64,000 nucleotides of DNA. Origin: Cryphonectria parasitica EP155. Lineage: Eukaryota; Ascomycota; Sordariomycetes; Diaporthales; Cryphonectriaceae. Location of the stretch: assembly GCF_011745365.1 (NCBI RefSeq), contig NW_024468909.1, positions 1,736,001 through 1,800,000 of the forward strand, written 5' to 3'. The notes below the pieces were generated by a model. It searched no databases and was not told the DNA's origin. It worked only from the letters and a program-made list of their open reading frames with translations. The number at the start of each line of letters is the position of its first letter. Within the stretch, counting starts at the first letter, position 1. The translations under genes and the position numbers were made by a program. Of this stretch, positions 37,541 to 49,200 are shown piece after piece.

Positions 37541-39376
37541 CTATATGGCAATCTCATCGAAGCTGTGTATGACCTCATGCCTCTCCTCCGTGCCAGCAGG
37601 CAGATCGGCATTCCCTGGCCTCTGCACAACGAAGCTCCTCATCCCAGCCGCCTTAGCCGCCTCGACCTCCCTGACATTGTCGCTCAGAAACAGCCAGTTC
37701 CCCGCAGGAAACCTGTCATGCTTCCCAACGATCTTCTGATAACTCTCCACCTCCGTCTTCAGGCCTGCATTCACAGTGTCAAAGTAATCAGAGATCATGG
37801 GCGTCAGATCACCCTTGTCACCGAACTGTGTGGCATCGGTGTGTCTGAATAACAGCTTCTGCGCGGGCACGGATCCCGACGAGTAAATCATGATCTCGAT
37901 GCCCCGTGCCTTCCACGCCGGGAACCTGGGCGGTACGTCTGCGAATAGCGGCGCCTTGAGAGCACCGCTCGCGTAGCCGTGCTCCCAAAGGTAGCCCTGC
38001 AGGTTCTTGAGGTAGGCAATCTTGACGTCCCGGCTCATCAAGTCCGCGACGTGCGCCTGGAGCACGGAGGGCGAGGTCCGGTGTTCCGGCGGGAAGGCCT
38101 CTCTATACTGAGCAAAGGAAGGGCTATCCCATTGTGTCTCCAGGGTAGAGGGGAGGGCCTGAAGGGCGTATGGGAACTAGATGGTGTGGTATTATTAGTC
38201 TGAGGATGGAGAACGCAGGCTGTCTATGCCTGCTTGCGAACTGACGTCAAAAGCATGGACAACTCTCGGCTCCTAGACACGAGATGAGATGAAACCACCA
38301 TATGATGGCCCGTCCAGGTTTGGCAAGCACTTGCTTTCTTTCACTTGGACGATGAAGAGACGTCATTCTCATGGAACCTGGTGCGTATCCCTATGAGACG
38401 ATGGCCGTGTGTTAGATGTACACTCCGAATGCTGAGGTCCGACGGGATGACCCCCCTCCCCCAACCCGGGCCCCCTCAGGCTACCCGACTTGAATCGACA
38501 GATCGATTGCGTGAGTTATTCGTCCGTTGTTTCCATCCTCCTGATCGACATATTCTGAATCAGGATGCCTGCCCGGTACGTAATGCTACGCGATAGCAGG
38601 TGCACGTCTGTTGATAGGCCACGACATGATAACCTGAGGCACCACTTGGGCGGGCCGCATATGGCAGGGATCGGAGCAATTCCATAGGCCTGATTGACGG
38701 TTCGGGATCCGGACAGCGTAGCACCACATCGCCAACATACGCAAGCTAAGTAGCGCAACAGTGCGAAAGGGTAAGGAGATGCCACGAAAAGGACTGCCGG
38801 GACAGGGACAGGAGGCCCCAAAAATAATAAATAAATCAACGAATAAAAATAGGGAATCTTCCTTACCAGAACATCGTGGACGAATGAGATGGAACACACG
38901 GTCCCCTCTGCAAATAAAAAGAAATCCCCCAATGGTCAGCCAACCCGTTTGAGCTCATGCATCAACACGTCGCGGGACCAGGAGGAGATCAGGCACAACG
39001 AGGGAAGCTCCACGACGGGGAGTGACCGCCAAGAAGTGGACACTTTGGAGCACAAGAGCCCGCATCCGGAAAGTCATGAGGCCTTGGACGACGTGGAGCA
39101 CGGTGACTGACGGAACGGCGTGGGAAAACGGTGGTTGAGGTTATGCAAGGCGGTGGTGGGTAGTGGAGCATCCCTCTTTGGTGCTTCTCGTTGTCACTGG
39201 CCGGCACACTGGCGTTGGCAGCCCAACCGGGTGAGTGCAGCTGCAGCAACGCCTCTTCTTTCTCTGTGTCTCTGACCATCACCCGCTCCCTTCTCCCTTC
39301 CTCTCTTCTATTGGACAGACATTTACTTACCTATGTCTAGCAGGATGACCCTGACAGAGTCTAGATCCTCAGCCAT
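37541..39376 (-). CDS. UTR4: Enolase-phosphatase E1 (methionine salvage)
   Basis: Bifunctional HAD-superfamily enzyme that converts 2,3-diketo-5-methylthiopentyl-1-phosphate to the acireductone in the methionine salvage pathway. Exons 39376-39331, 38907-38867 and 38176-37541 give 240 residues, the family's normal length. The catalytic DxExT-like motif is split by intron 1: exon 1 ends VILLDI (D14), and exon 2 supplies E16-GTVCSISFVHDVL in only 41 bases. Exon 3 carries IMIYSSGSVPAQKLLF (motif II Ser), GLKTEVESYQKI (motif III Lys) and FLSDNVREVEAAKAAG (motif IV). Introns of 423 and 690 nt are much longer than others here, so the gene is easily miscalled as starting inside exon 3. All joins keep frame. 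Confidence 0.92.
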
Positions 39377-42300
39377 GGCGGTGGCAGTACGCCTGCGTGC
39401 GCTTGGTCCAGGTCCAGGCGTATCGGCTCCTCACTGGTCCCTTCTCAAAAAGGACAGGGCGATCTTCACGGGTAGGGGGGGGGAGGGCGGCGTTCCGACC
39501 AAGGAAATCCAGTTGAGGGATTTGGCTGCCGAGACAAAAAGGACCAATCTGGACCGCGCTGGAGGTTCACGGTTCACGCTTGTGGTGCTGCTGGGTTGTC
39601 TGTTTATGCAAGGCGTTCAGGCGTCCGGGCGTTCAGGTTCCCATGCAGGAAAAAGAAGTGGGATATAATAATAAGCAAGAGATCTATAACTTGCAGGGCA
39701 GGTGGGAAGAAAAAGTCAGAGCGGTGAAGAGTTTTGACCTGCCACAAGACAGGACGCCCTTACTGTTGAGGAACTAGCAGTCGGTCAGGATGATTCTTTT
39801 CAAATAGGGCTGTTGTAGCAACGAGCTAAGGAAGAGAAGGAGGAGGAAAATTCTGTTCGTGCCTGCATTGCTCACTGCATAATCGCGGTGGCTAAGGAAG
39901 GTATGGAGGGTGGTGCTGGTGGTGGATGGCGTTGTCGGAAGGGACTGGGGACCCATGGGCGGATTCCTCCTTCCAAAGACGCCAGCGGTCGTGGTGGGCA
40001 CGGTGGGTTAGGTGTGGTGAGTTGATGGGAAATGCGGTGAGGCCTGCCCGTGATCCGTGCGGGCGGCACCTGGGCGCCTGGTGCACCATCTCCGTCCATT
40101 CACCACTGTACCGCAGTACAAAGAAACGCCTGAGACCCTGGATATCCTGGCCTGGTCCTGCCTGGTACCCACTGGACTGCCCTAAAAGTCCACTGAAGCG
40201 GCCCTGACGGGTCCCCACCCCTACCGCCTCCCCCCTGTCCCCGGCGTTGTCTGCATGCACGCTCTTTACGAATCTTCCGACATGCTCCATCAAGGTGCTC
40301 TGGTTGATGGAGATTCATCTCTCGGCAGCAGGAGAAACAAGGAGCACACGTGTCAAAATAAACATCGACAACAACAACATTAACAATAACAATAACAGAA
40401 GCTCCAACGTCGCACTTAGGTTACAGGCCTCACTTCTCATGAAACCACCATGCGGCAGCTTCGGCTGGGTCCGGTTGCATTCCAGTAGTATCAACATGCG
40501 ATTGCTAGAGGGAAAAACAGACTTCATGATATGATAGCTGCTGTGAGAGGGGAGGATTCCCGCCGTGCTCCGTGCTCCCGTGCTCTTGTGCCCTCCGTCG
40601 CCATTGCCAAGACGACCTTTTACTGGATACCCAAGGTGGTATTCTTATGCATGTCGCGTCGTGCAGCAGACCGCTCCAGAGAGGTGGCGGCGGTGCTGTG
40701 TGCGGTTCCACGAATTTCGAAAATAAGGTGGCCAGACGATGGGTAGAACATCTGCCCACTGCATTGCCGCTAGTCTCTGTCCAATGCCACCATAGCACCG
40801 TTGTGACACTACGATATAGTACAGAGTTGACTATTGTTCCACTCACTCATGCAGCAGAGGGGGCCGGCGGCGGCGGCGATTCGCGAAAACCTGCCCCCAG
40901 CATCTTTCCATCTGTGGCTGCCGCGTCGCTACGGTTTCAACAAGTCAAGCCAAGGGCAGTATCAGGACGACATCAAGCTACTACAGTACGCCTGCAGCAA
41001 ATGGCAGCGAATGGCAGCAGCTTCCGAACACGACCTCGACCTCGACCTCGCTGGGGCCTGTACCACCCACCGTCCGATGTTTTGATAGCAACCTTGGCCT
41101 GGGGGCCATGGCTGCAAAAGAGAGAGGTAGAGAAGAAGGCGAGGAGGAAGAAAAAAAAATAAAGACTAAAAAAGGGAAACAACCAATATCCGCATGAGGA
41201 ATTTGGTATCAGATTAAAAGCTGTCAAAAAGTAAACTGGGTCTGAACAGCTGGAACGCAAGCCTGTGTTTCAACAGGCGGGGTCGTTATGGAGAAGCACG
41301 CACACCATGACGGGGATTGTCATCAGTCCCCCGAGGTGTGCCCCTTGCGTCTGCGCCCGCCTACACACCATCTCGTATGCAGGTCGTCGAAAAGGGCAAG
41401 CGACGAAAACACTGGATCTAGAAAGAAGGGAGAGATAAAAAGAAAAGAAAAAGTAGGGGCCAACTAAAAAGACCCTTTGACCGCCAAGAGAACCAAGAGA
41501 ATCATCGCATCCGCGGACCTGGACAGCCAGACAACGCAAGACGATCGATGGTGAGGTTAGGAGGTCTCCAATTGGTACTCCAAAGCCAGGCCGCCGTTCC
41601 AGGCGTTAAAAGAACAAATTTGTTGCTGTCTGGCTGCAGCAACAGCAAGGTCCTGTAACGCTGAGCCGCTGGTCGCCTACCGCTGGGTACGTTCGTCCCT
41701 TGTCACTGCCTCGGACCCTTCCCCAGGGCCCGTCGCAGCCTGGTCGTGACGCGACGCCACCAAGGCGCCGGCCAGGCGCGATCTAGTTGTAGCACGCCAA
41801 GCCGTCCCTTTGTTGCGCGAACTGATGGGCACGACGGGTTGTCCGCATGCGACGGGGAGCCAGTAATGATACACCCGCATGGAGAGAATGCAGATAGGAG
41901 CCAGCCCGTCCTAGGTGAGTCCCGTGATCGACAATCTGCTAGAATGTTCTCTACACAGGCTGTTAGGTACGGCTGCCGCGCGAGTCACCCAGTTCTTTTG
42001 GGTCTGCGTCTAAAGCCGCAGTCGAGATAAGAGAGTCACTCCCCGACCATCGGCCTCGGCCTCCAGTCAGGCAGAGGAGTGTGCTAAAAGGGGAAAATGA
42101 GCAATCGCCCTAATTCGGCTTCTTCTGGTAATCACGAGGCAGATGATGGATTATTAGCAATACGCCATAGCGCAGTGACTATTGAGATGGACACATCCGG
42201 CCTGTGGAGCCCTCAGATCTCAAGTTCAACGCACAGTGATACGGCGATAGTGCTACAGTATGGCACCACTAACCACCATCTACCACCACCTCTGATGTAC

Positions 42301-43990
42301 GGGGGGTTGCTCTCTTGTGACCTCAGTGGTTCGAGGAATGGATGCACTTGGGTCTCGAGGACTGATAAGTTTCGAACGCGCCTGTCCTATCTCCCGATCT
42401 GGCCGCCTAAGCTCTCCCCCACCCACACGGCCTGCCTGGAGCTTAATTCAGACACCCTTGGCAGACCAACCAAGATCGGATCGCTATTTTGGAGATCTCC
42501 AGCTCGCACACACCCCCTCTCACCCCGTAAAACAAGAGACACAAGAGACCAAATGAGAAAGAGAGGGAGGGAGGGGAGTCAGTCATTCAGTCACTTTACG
42601 AGCCAGCCCAATGCTTGGTCCCCCCCCGCCCGCACAGTCACATAGTAGAGATAGTATTATTGCTACTGCGTAGAGACATGGCAGGAGGATTGACATGATT
42701 GGCGGTTCACGAGGTTGCTGTGGAGCCGGCTATAGGGTCACGTTGGGCAGGCCTGACAGGTAGAACGTGGCCTCTTCCTATTGATTTTCCCACCCGGCGG
42801 TTCCTGCGCCAGCCTGCATCTCCCCAGGCGCCCAAAGCCCAGCCCCCTACGCCTCTCTGCACGATGCACGCCTCTGCGCGCCGTTGCTGTTATTGCGACA
42901 GACAAAAAGCAAAGAAGCAGGGCCAATTCACCGGCCTGCGCCAAAGGGGACCTATGATGAGACCTTCATTCCGGTCCAGGCATCTCGGTAGGCATGGGGT
43001 TTTCATTGAGGGGGGGGGAATCCCTCAGCTCGTTCCTCTCTATCTGAGACCGTTTGACAAGCAGGCAAGGGCTCGCGTGAGCGCGAAGCGGGTAAAGCTT
43101 TCGCCCTGGAAGAGGTGGTTGCAGTCGCCTGCAATGTCAAGGAGGTTTCGTTTAGCCTTTGAGCCAATGAGGGGGCGCATGACGAACTTGGTGAAACGGA
43201 ATGCCGTGGAATCCTGGGGTACAACCGAGAAGGCTCTGGCACCTCTGGTGACTTGACGGGAAAAGCTCTTCCAAGGCACGCGGCAGGGCAAGGGGGGCAG
43301 GGCAAATAAGGGCAGAACAAGGGTTGGAGATTTGGGGGCCGATCCGGTGGAGGTTAGGGTCCCCCAGCACTGGGAACGTGTTATTCTTCAGGGACACGAG
43401 CGTCCACAAAGGCACACGGACGTTAGTTTTAGGGGGGGGGGGGGGGTCCAGTAGTCACGCTCTAGGTTTGGCCTAGGGTACCTTACGATGCACCAAACCT
43501 GGGGTCATGCCTCTGTTTCTTGTCGTCCCATCTTTTCTTTTTTTTTCGGGGCTTGTGTGCACTGGTGTGTGCATCGAGGCACGACGAGTCCTGCTTGCAT
43601 GCACACACAGTGGGCGGTGAAGGAACTTGTGAGCGCAATGCAGCGCCTCTTTCTGCAGGTGTGCCATCCATCAGGTCCTGATTTAGAGACAGACGATAAC
43701 CTGACAGGATTAGTGCGGCCTGGTTCCCTGGGACGCTAAGCTCAATGGCGAATAGGCGTTGACATGCTCCCAGGGAACCGCAGCCAAGGTGTGGCCTCTC
43801 CTTGGTCGTCAGAAGCTCGTCATTCTCCTGCCGGGCCACGTACGTGCGTCAGTCCTCGCACAGTGTGCATATGCCCAGTACAAGGGTGGGAAGATCTCCC
43901 AACGAGGGTAGGGACAACAAAACGGCAAGCACGATGGGCGAGAGAGACCTTCATTACTCACACCATCCACTGCTAAATTCGCTAGAGGCC
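39377..43990. other. Long gene-poor region, no supportable gene
   Basis: I find no recognisable domain on either strand. Open frames up to about 190 codons exist (for example near 40572-41162, 42097-42645 and 42699-43256) but show mixed low-complexity composition and no family motif. A G run lies near 43432-43446. AGTAC-like words recur near 40.8-41.0 kb. Lineage-specific genes cannot be excluded. Confidence 0.45.
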
Positions 43991-46325
43991 TTCTGCGCAC
44001 TGTGAAAGGTATACATACGTCTGGGAAGATCCCAGCAGTTCCAGAAGTCGAGATTGCTAATCTCACCTCTGAGGTCTCGCTTCGTAGCGCATCCAAGCCG
44101 CAACTGGAGCCTTTCGACTTCGCTCAGTTTCCATACAGGCCTCTACGGACTCCATGCAGAGTCCGTTCCCAGCATGTCCAAGTTGGCAGCTTGGCTACCG
44201 ATACGCCCCCTCATGTCAATACTGACACACCACCCCACCCCTCGGCCAGACACCTCACCACACCTGCATGTCTCCTGCACTCTACGTATTCCTTCTTCTC
44301 ATCCTGCATGCCTGTCCTTGTCTCCTTTCGTCGTCCAAGCAGCCCAGCCCGTTTCCGTTCCAGTTCGTCGACCACTCTTTGGTCACTCTCTTCCCTCCCT
44401 CTCTTCTCTCTGTCTGCCTTGCTGCTTCTTCCTATCCATCAGTTTGTTTCTTGCTGTTCCCACCGCCTTCTCCTTAGTCTCTTGTTCTGCATAGTCCTAT
44501 CTATCATCTTACCACACCACCCTCCCGACCAACCTCTCTTCTTCTCTGACCCTCTTTCCCTTCTCCTTATCCTACCTACCTCCCACCCACCTCATCCCAC
44601 CTTCGCCATTCCCCCATCTCAACCTACTTCACTTCGTCATCCCCCTGCATCTTCCAGCTTGCTTTTCTCTCCTCCCCATCCTCACCCTACGACGGTCATC
44701 CAGACAAGACAAGACAAGTCAAAGTCAAAGTCGAGTCAGGTCTATCCTCTTGAGTGTCGACTTCCTAGACGAGAGCGATCCGGAGCGTCAAGTCAATTCA
44801 TTCAGCTCCATAATTCCATCTCATCAAGGACGCTGACGTCGGCTCAATTGGTTTATTGTTGTGACTCGTCAAAGCAAGCAGTGCACCAGCGCATCACCTG
44901 CAACCGCAAAAGGGCCTCGACCACCTCCCCCTCGACGGCCTCGACCCAGCGTTGGACCTGTCTTGAAGTCGTCTGCAGCTAGGTCCTCGGTTGCCTATCA
45001 TCAGTGCCCTTGCTGAACGGTCTGCTTCGGCTTGGCACAAGGCAGCCTACCATCTGTTGTTGTTCACCGGCAGTGCAATTCCTGAAACAACGATATATCG
45101 GCAACCAGTCCTCTTCATCTTGTCGCTGCTTTGCACGTCATCCGCCCGATTTTCTCCTCATTCACGCCAATTACCTGCGACTGCAACAAAGGCCCGGGTG
45201 AATAAAAGACAGACAAGACACAAAAATAGAGGGCAGCTCCCGCCAAGGGGGACACGGTCGACCTGGAAGTGCGATATTTGTTGAACTAGGACGGCTGAAG
45301 AGTCACAACCTCTTCTCCATCCTGTTCCAGAAGGCGAACCCACCTACGAATGAGTCCTCTCACGATCCACTGGGTGCTTCTATAATAGGTGCCAACATCT
45401 CACGCAACCTCATTACCCACCACAGGCGCCGGGATCCTCCCAGCATCCGAGGCTCCGCTCACTTGACGGCTGTGCCGTGGACAATTACTCACAGCTTCGT
45501 GTCTCCGGCCCCGTCATTGTCCCCATCCTTCTTGCTGTGGTCCCGCTCCGCTCTCGCCGCCCAGTGCATTATCATACTTCACACCATTGAGGGACGACTC
45601 CTGCTGGCATCTACTACAAGACTTCGGCATCGTCATCCCTTGGGTCTCAATCACTTCTTGCTTCTTCCTTGACATAAACCTTTCTTCGCGAGACCTTCTT
45701 CACTCTTTCTTCCAAAACCACAATCAACTCTTTCCAATGAGCCTTTAACGATCTTTCTTTTGTTCCCTTTTCAAAGCATACGTCTCCAGTCAACTCGACT
45801 CGTCGACGAAAACACAGTCAACTCTCCAGTCAACCTTTCCTTACCAGTCTTTTTTTATCATACCGAAAATACCCAAAATCGATGAGCCTCTGAAAATCAA
45901 CGATCCGCACTTTTGTTTGTTTTGTTTTACTACCTGACCTCACGGTCTGTATATCGCCTCTCTACAACATCCTCGGTACCTCCTACCGCCGACTCGCACG
46001 CATACATACTTGGACCACCTCACCGACTACTCCAAACGGGACTCGACATCTCTTCGCAACTCTCCTCTCTCCGGCAACTTCTCACCGCCCCATCGATTTC
46101 TTGAAATCTATACACAAAGCAGCCGAAAGAAAAGAGAAAAAAAGATATTCGGAGTTTCTTTGGGCAACATTTGTCATTCATCATTGGCATAGACTGGTCG
46201 GCACCGAGGCCTACGACAAACAGCGTCTGTGGTCCCTGTATCACCAGGCATCCTTTTGTCTTCAGCAACCTACGATTTTTTTTTTATTTTAATTTGGGAC
46301 ACATCCTTTTCTTCTTTTTCACACA
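43991..46325 (+). promoter_or_regulatory. Pyrimidine-rich upstream region and probable long leader of the Ksp1-like kinase
   Basis: From about 44.2 kb to the kinase ATG the plus strand is dominated by C and T (TCTTC, CCACC, CCTTCT words) with many TCAAC/TCGAC motifs, as in long transcribed leaders of fungal regulatory genes. An open frame of more than 300 codons ends at 44982. It is low-complexity Ser/Pro/Leu with no ATG at its 5' limit, so I treat it as a by-product of the pyrimidine bias. Several short upstream ATGs occur. Confidence 0.5.
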
Positions 46326-48293
46326 ATGGAATGCTTGCGAGACGAGTTTAACGGCGGTGTCGTCCTCGATGGGCGATACGAGACCTTGGCGCCACTCAAC
46401 CATGGGTCCTTTGGCATGGTCTTCAAAGCTCGTGACCTGGTCACGGGGGAGACTGTTGCCATCAAGTGCCTAACCAAGAAATCAGCGGCTGACGAAGCTG
46501 GCTTCGACTTCGCCATTGATGACAAGTCGGAGGAGCTCGTACTCCACCGCCGTCTTGGCCGCCACCCCAACATTGTCAACCTTCTCCACTCCTTCGAGAC
46601 CGACGCTCATGTCTACCTCGTCCTCGAGTACTGTCAACAGGGTGATCTTTATGAGGCTATCCGTGTCGATCAGGGTCCCCTTGAGACGGAGCATGTCAGG
46701 CGCTTCATGCTGGAGCTTGTGGACGCTGTTGCCTACATCCACTCCAAGGGCGTCTACCATCGAGACATCAAGCCTGAGAACATCTTTCTCGGCAAGGATG
46801 GTACCATGAAGCTGGGAGACTTTGGACTGGCCATCAAAGACAAGTGGACGTACGAGACCTCCGTCGGCAGCGACCGCTACATGTCGCCAGAGCAGTACGA
46901 CTCGGCTGGCGCTGGGTATTCCCCCGCGCAGGCTGACATCTGGGCCATTGGCATCTGCCTGCTGAACATACTGTTCTCGCGGAACCCCTTCACCACCCCG
47001 ACCGAGGCTGATCCCCTCTTCCTGGATTTCTCCCGAGACAAGCAGTCCCTCTTCGATGTCTTCCCGTCGATGTCGCAAGACACCTACGAGGTCATCGTCG
47101 AGTGCATGAACCTGGACCCCAAGAAGAGGTCGCTGATCGGAGCGCGCAGGGCCCTGAACCGCGTCGTGAGCTTCACCACCCTGGACGAGGGTGATGACGA
47201 GTTCTGCTCTGCCCACCGCGATACCATGGCCACTGCCAACCGGGAGCCACTGCGCACACCCTCGATCCAGTCACCCCAGGTCGACACTGGTGCCTTCCCC
47301 TGGGCCCGCGCCCTGCACACCACGAGTGCTGCCCAGCCAATCCGCCAGCTCAGCGTCATCCCAGACAACGAAAGCTACACCGAGGATCTCTTCTCCAACT
47401 CTGTGGCGACGGCTGACTGGGTCTCCTCCGCCCAGACCCCATCCACGGCGTCCATCCTCGGGTCTGGCCTTACTGGTTCCATGCAGTCGCTTGCCATCAA
47501 GCGTCCCAACCTGCTGAAGCCAGCTGCCCAGATCGCACCCATGTCAGGCTCCCTGCCGATCTCCATGTCCAAGCCGCGCAACATTCCGTCTATGTCTGCG
47601 GTCTTTGGTGGCAAGGACACAGTGTCCAAGAGCTGGAGTGACCTCTGGGAGGAGGAGGAGGAGGAACACCAGGAAGAAGAGCGGGCTCGTCAGTTTCGGG
47701 CTCTCAAGAAGATGAACTCTCGGACTTGGAGCCAAGACAGCAAGGCTGACGACGACGACACGCCTCGTCAGGGTCTGTCGCCGGCCGTCAAGTCTTCGGT
47801 CATGAGCGCTGAGCCCCACGTGCCGTCCATTGAGGATGCAATCGATATGGACGGCGACCTGCCAGACGACTTCTTCTTCCAGGATGTCAGCCCAGTCAAG
47901 ACACATGAGCTGCACCCGCCACGCCACTCACCACCCCCTTCCAAGAAGGATGTCCTGGAGAAGTGGGCCAAGCTTGGTGAGCGCCGCCGCGCGTACACTG
48001 GCAACCGAGAGTCGATGCCCAAGCCAGACTTCATGGTCAAAGCGGGACGTCAACCTGGCCATGTACTCAACTACGGTGTGTTTGGGGATCACGCCTCGAC
48101 GAATTTCAACAATTTTTCTGTCTCCAATCATCACAACTATACGATGAACAACAAGTATCAGGTTCGTGAGAGGGCCAAGGAGTGTCCTTGGAGTAAGAGC
48201 AAATCGCGCGAGCTCAACTGGAGTTGGCGCCGGGAGAAGCGCCTCGGCGATGCCGAGTGGGTTGGTGCTAGCTGGCAGGAGGCTCACTCTTAA
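46326..48293 (+). CDS. KSP1: Ser/Thr protein kinase, Ksp1/Ran1(Pat1)-like
   Basis: Predicted protein kinase related to yeast Ksp1, which acts downstream of PKA/TOR in autophagy and filamentous growth, and to fission yeast Ran1/Pat1. It is a single exon of 655 residues. The kinase domain spans about residues 18-300: glycine loop GSFGMVF, catalytic K47 in VAIKCL, HRD at 145-147 in YHRDIKPEN, DFG at 165-167 in KLGDFGLAI, and activation segment GSDRYMSPEQYDSAGAGYSP. LFDVFPSMSQDTYEV and PKKRSL close the domain. The C-terminal half is Ser/Pro-rich and disordered, with short acidic patches (WEEEEEEHQEEE and DLPDDFFFQDV), as in Ksp1-type kinases. The start is the ATG of MECLRDEFNGGVVLDGRYET, a conserved opening. 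A long pyrimidine-rich leader precedes it. Confidence 0.93.
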   Translation: MECLRDEFNGGVVLDGRYETLAPLNHGSFGMVFKARDLVTGETVAIKCLTKKSAADEAGFDFAIDDKSEELVLHRRLGRHPNIVNLLHSFETDAHVYLVLEYCQQGDLYEAIRVDQGPLETEHVRRFMLELVDAVAYIHSKGVYHRDIKPENIFLGKDGTMKLGDFGLAIKDKWTYETSVGSDRYMSPEQYDSAGAGYSPAQADIWAIGICLLNILFSRNPFTTPTEADPLFLDFSRDKQSLFDVFPSMSQDTYEVIVECMNLDPKKRSLIGARRALNRVVSFTTLDEGDDEFCSAHRDTMATANREPLRTPSIQSPQVDTGAFPWARALHTTSAAQPIRQLSVIPDNESYTEDLFSNSVATADWVSSAQTPSTASILGSGLTGSMQSLAIKRPNLLKPAAQIAPMSGSLPISMSKPRNIPSMSAVFGGKDTVSKSWSDLWEEEEEEHQEEERARQFRALKKMNSRTWSQDSKADDDDTPRQGLSPAVKSSVMSAEPHVPSIEDAIDMDGDLPDDFFFQDVSPVKTHELHPPRHSPPPSKKDVLEKWAKLGERRRAYTGNRESMPKPDFMVKAGRQPGHVLNYGVFGDHASTNFNNFSVSNHHNYTMNNKYQVRERAKECPWSKSKSRELNWSWRREKRLGDAEWVGASWQEAHS

Positions 48294-49200
48294 AAGAGAG
48301 AGCCCTCCGTTTTCATTGCCTGCTCACCACTTGTGGTTGGGCTATCTTGTCTTCTGTTTTTCTCTATCTCATCTTCACCGCCATGTCTCAATACGGTTTG
48401 GAATAGTGTGCTCTGCTCTCCACCTGCACCACACTACATTTTCACGCCTCGTGTTTGCCGCTCTGGGAGGTTACATTCTTCTTCTACTACTCTTTTAGTT
48501 CTTTGTGGGAAGGCCTGTTTGATGATTGCATCGCGTATGGGGTTGAAGGGTTCTCAACAAATTGCATCGGGAATGGGTTTTCATTTACTGTTACATATTT
48601 TTATTTTTTCTTGGCCAGGAAAACACAAAAACATTGCGGAAGGGGGCAGAGCGGCAAGGCGGCAGACACGAGGCAAAACCGGTGCGAACCATGGTCAAAT
48701 GGAGTTTCTTGACTCTAAAGCAAGACAAAAAAACTCGACCAAGGTGATGAAGAGATAAGACAATGATCTTGTCCAACTCGCTTTCTGTGTATTAGATATC
48801 TCCACACTACTAGTCAAACACAATACCAGAAGTTACCCACTCACACAAAGATGAATGAATGCACAATCACCGTGATACTCTTAAGGGCTCTCAAGATAGT
48901 GTGTCGCACTGTTTGGTAAGTCACTCCATTGGGGGCCACAAGAAATAGTAACGAGCACGCATGTACTAGGGAGGACAACGTCAAAGTCTCTGCTTGCAAA
49001 ACACTGATCTCTCCTCAGCCAGTCACTTAGCCATGCTCATCTCGGGCCAGGAACACAAAACACAATGTGGCACATCGCAATGCAGTGCAACGCATGACAA
49101 GACGCAACCCTACGATCCGCCTTGTCTCTCACCCGTTTCATACGTGGTACTGTCCCCTCCGGCGGGGGGATACGTGATATTTGGTGTTGCTAGTGTAAGT
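48294..49200. other. 3' region of the kinase gene
   Basis: A T-rich stretch (about 48.30-48.62 kb) fits a 3' untranslated region. The remainder is ordinary intergenic sequence. No gene is seen. Confidence 0.55.

Noticed and set aside
42097..43256. Two neighbouring open frames of about 180 codons each
   Set aside because: Composition is mixed and low in coding character, with no motif and no splice continuity between them.
44002..44982. Open frame of over 300 codons upstream of the kinase
   Set aside because: It has no ATG at its 5' limit, low-complexity Ser/Pro/Leu composition from C/T bias and no domain; it is better explained as leader sequence.
46482..47216. Open frame of 244 codons on the minus strand
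   Set aside because: It is antisense to the kinase catalytic domain.
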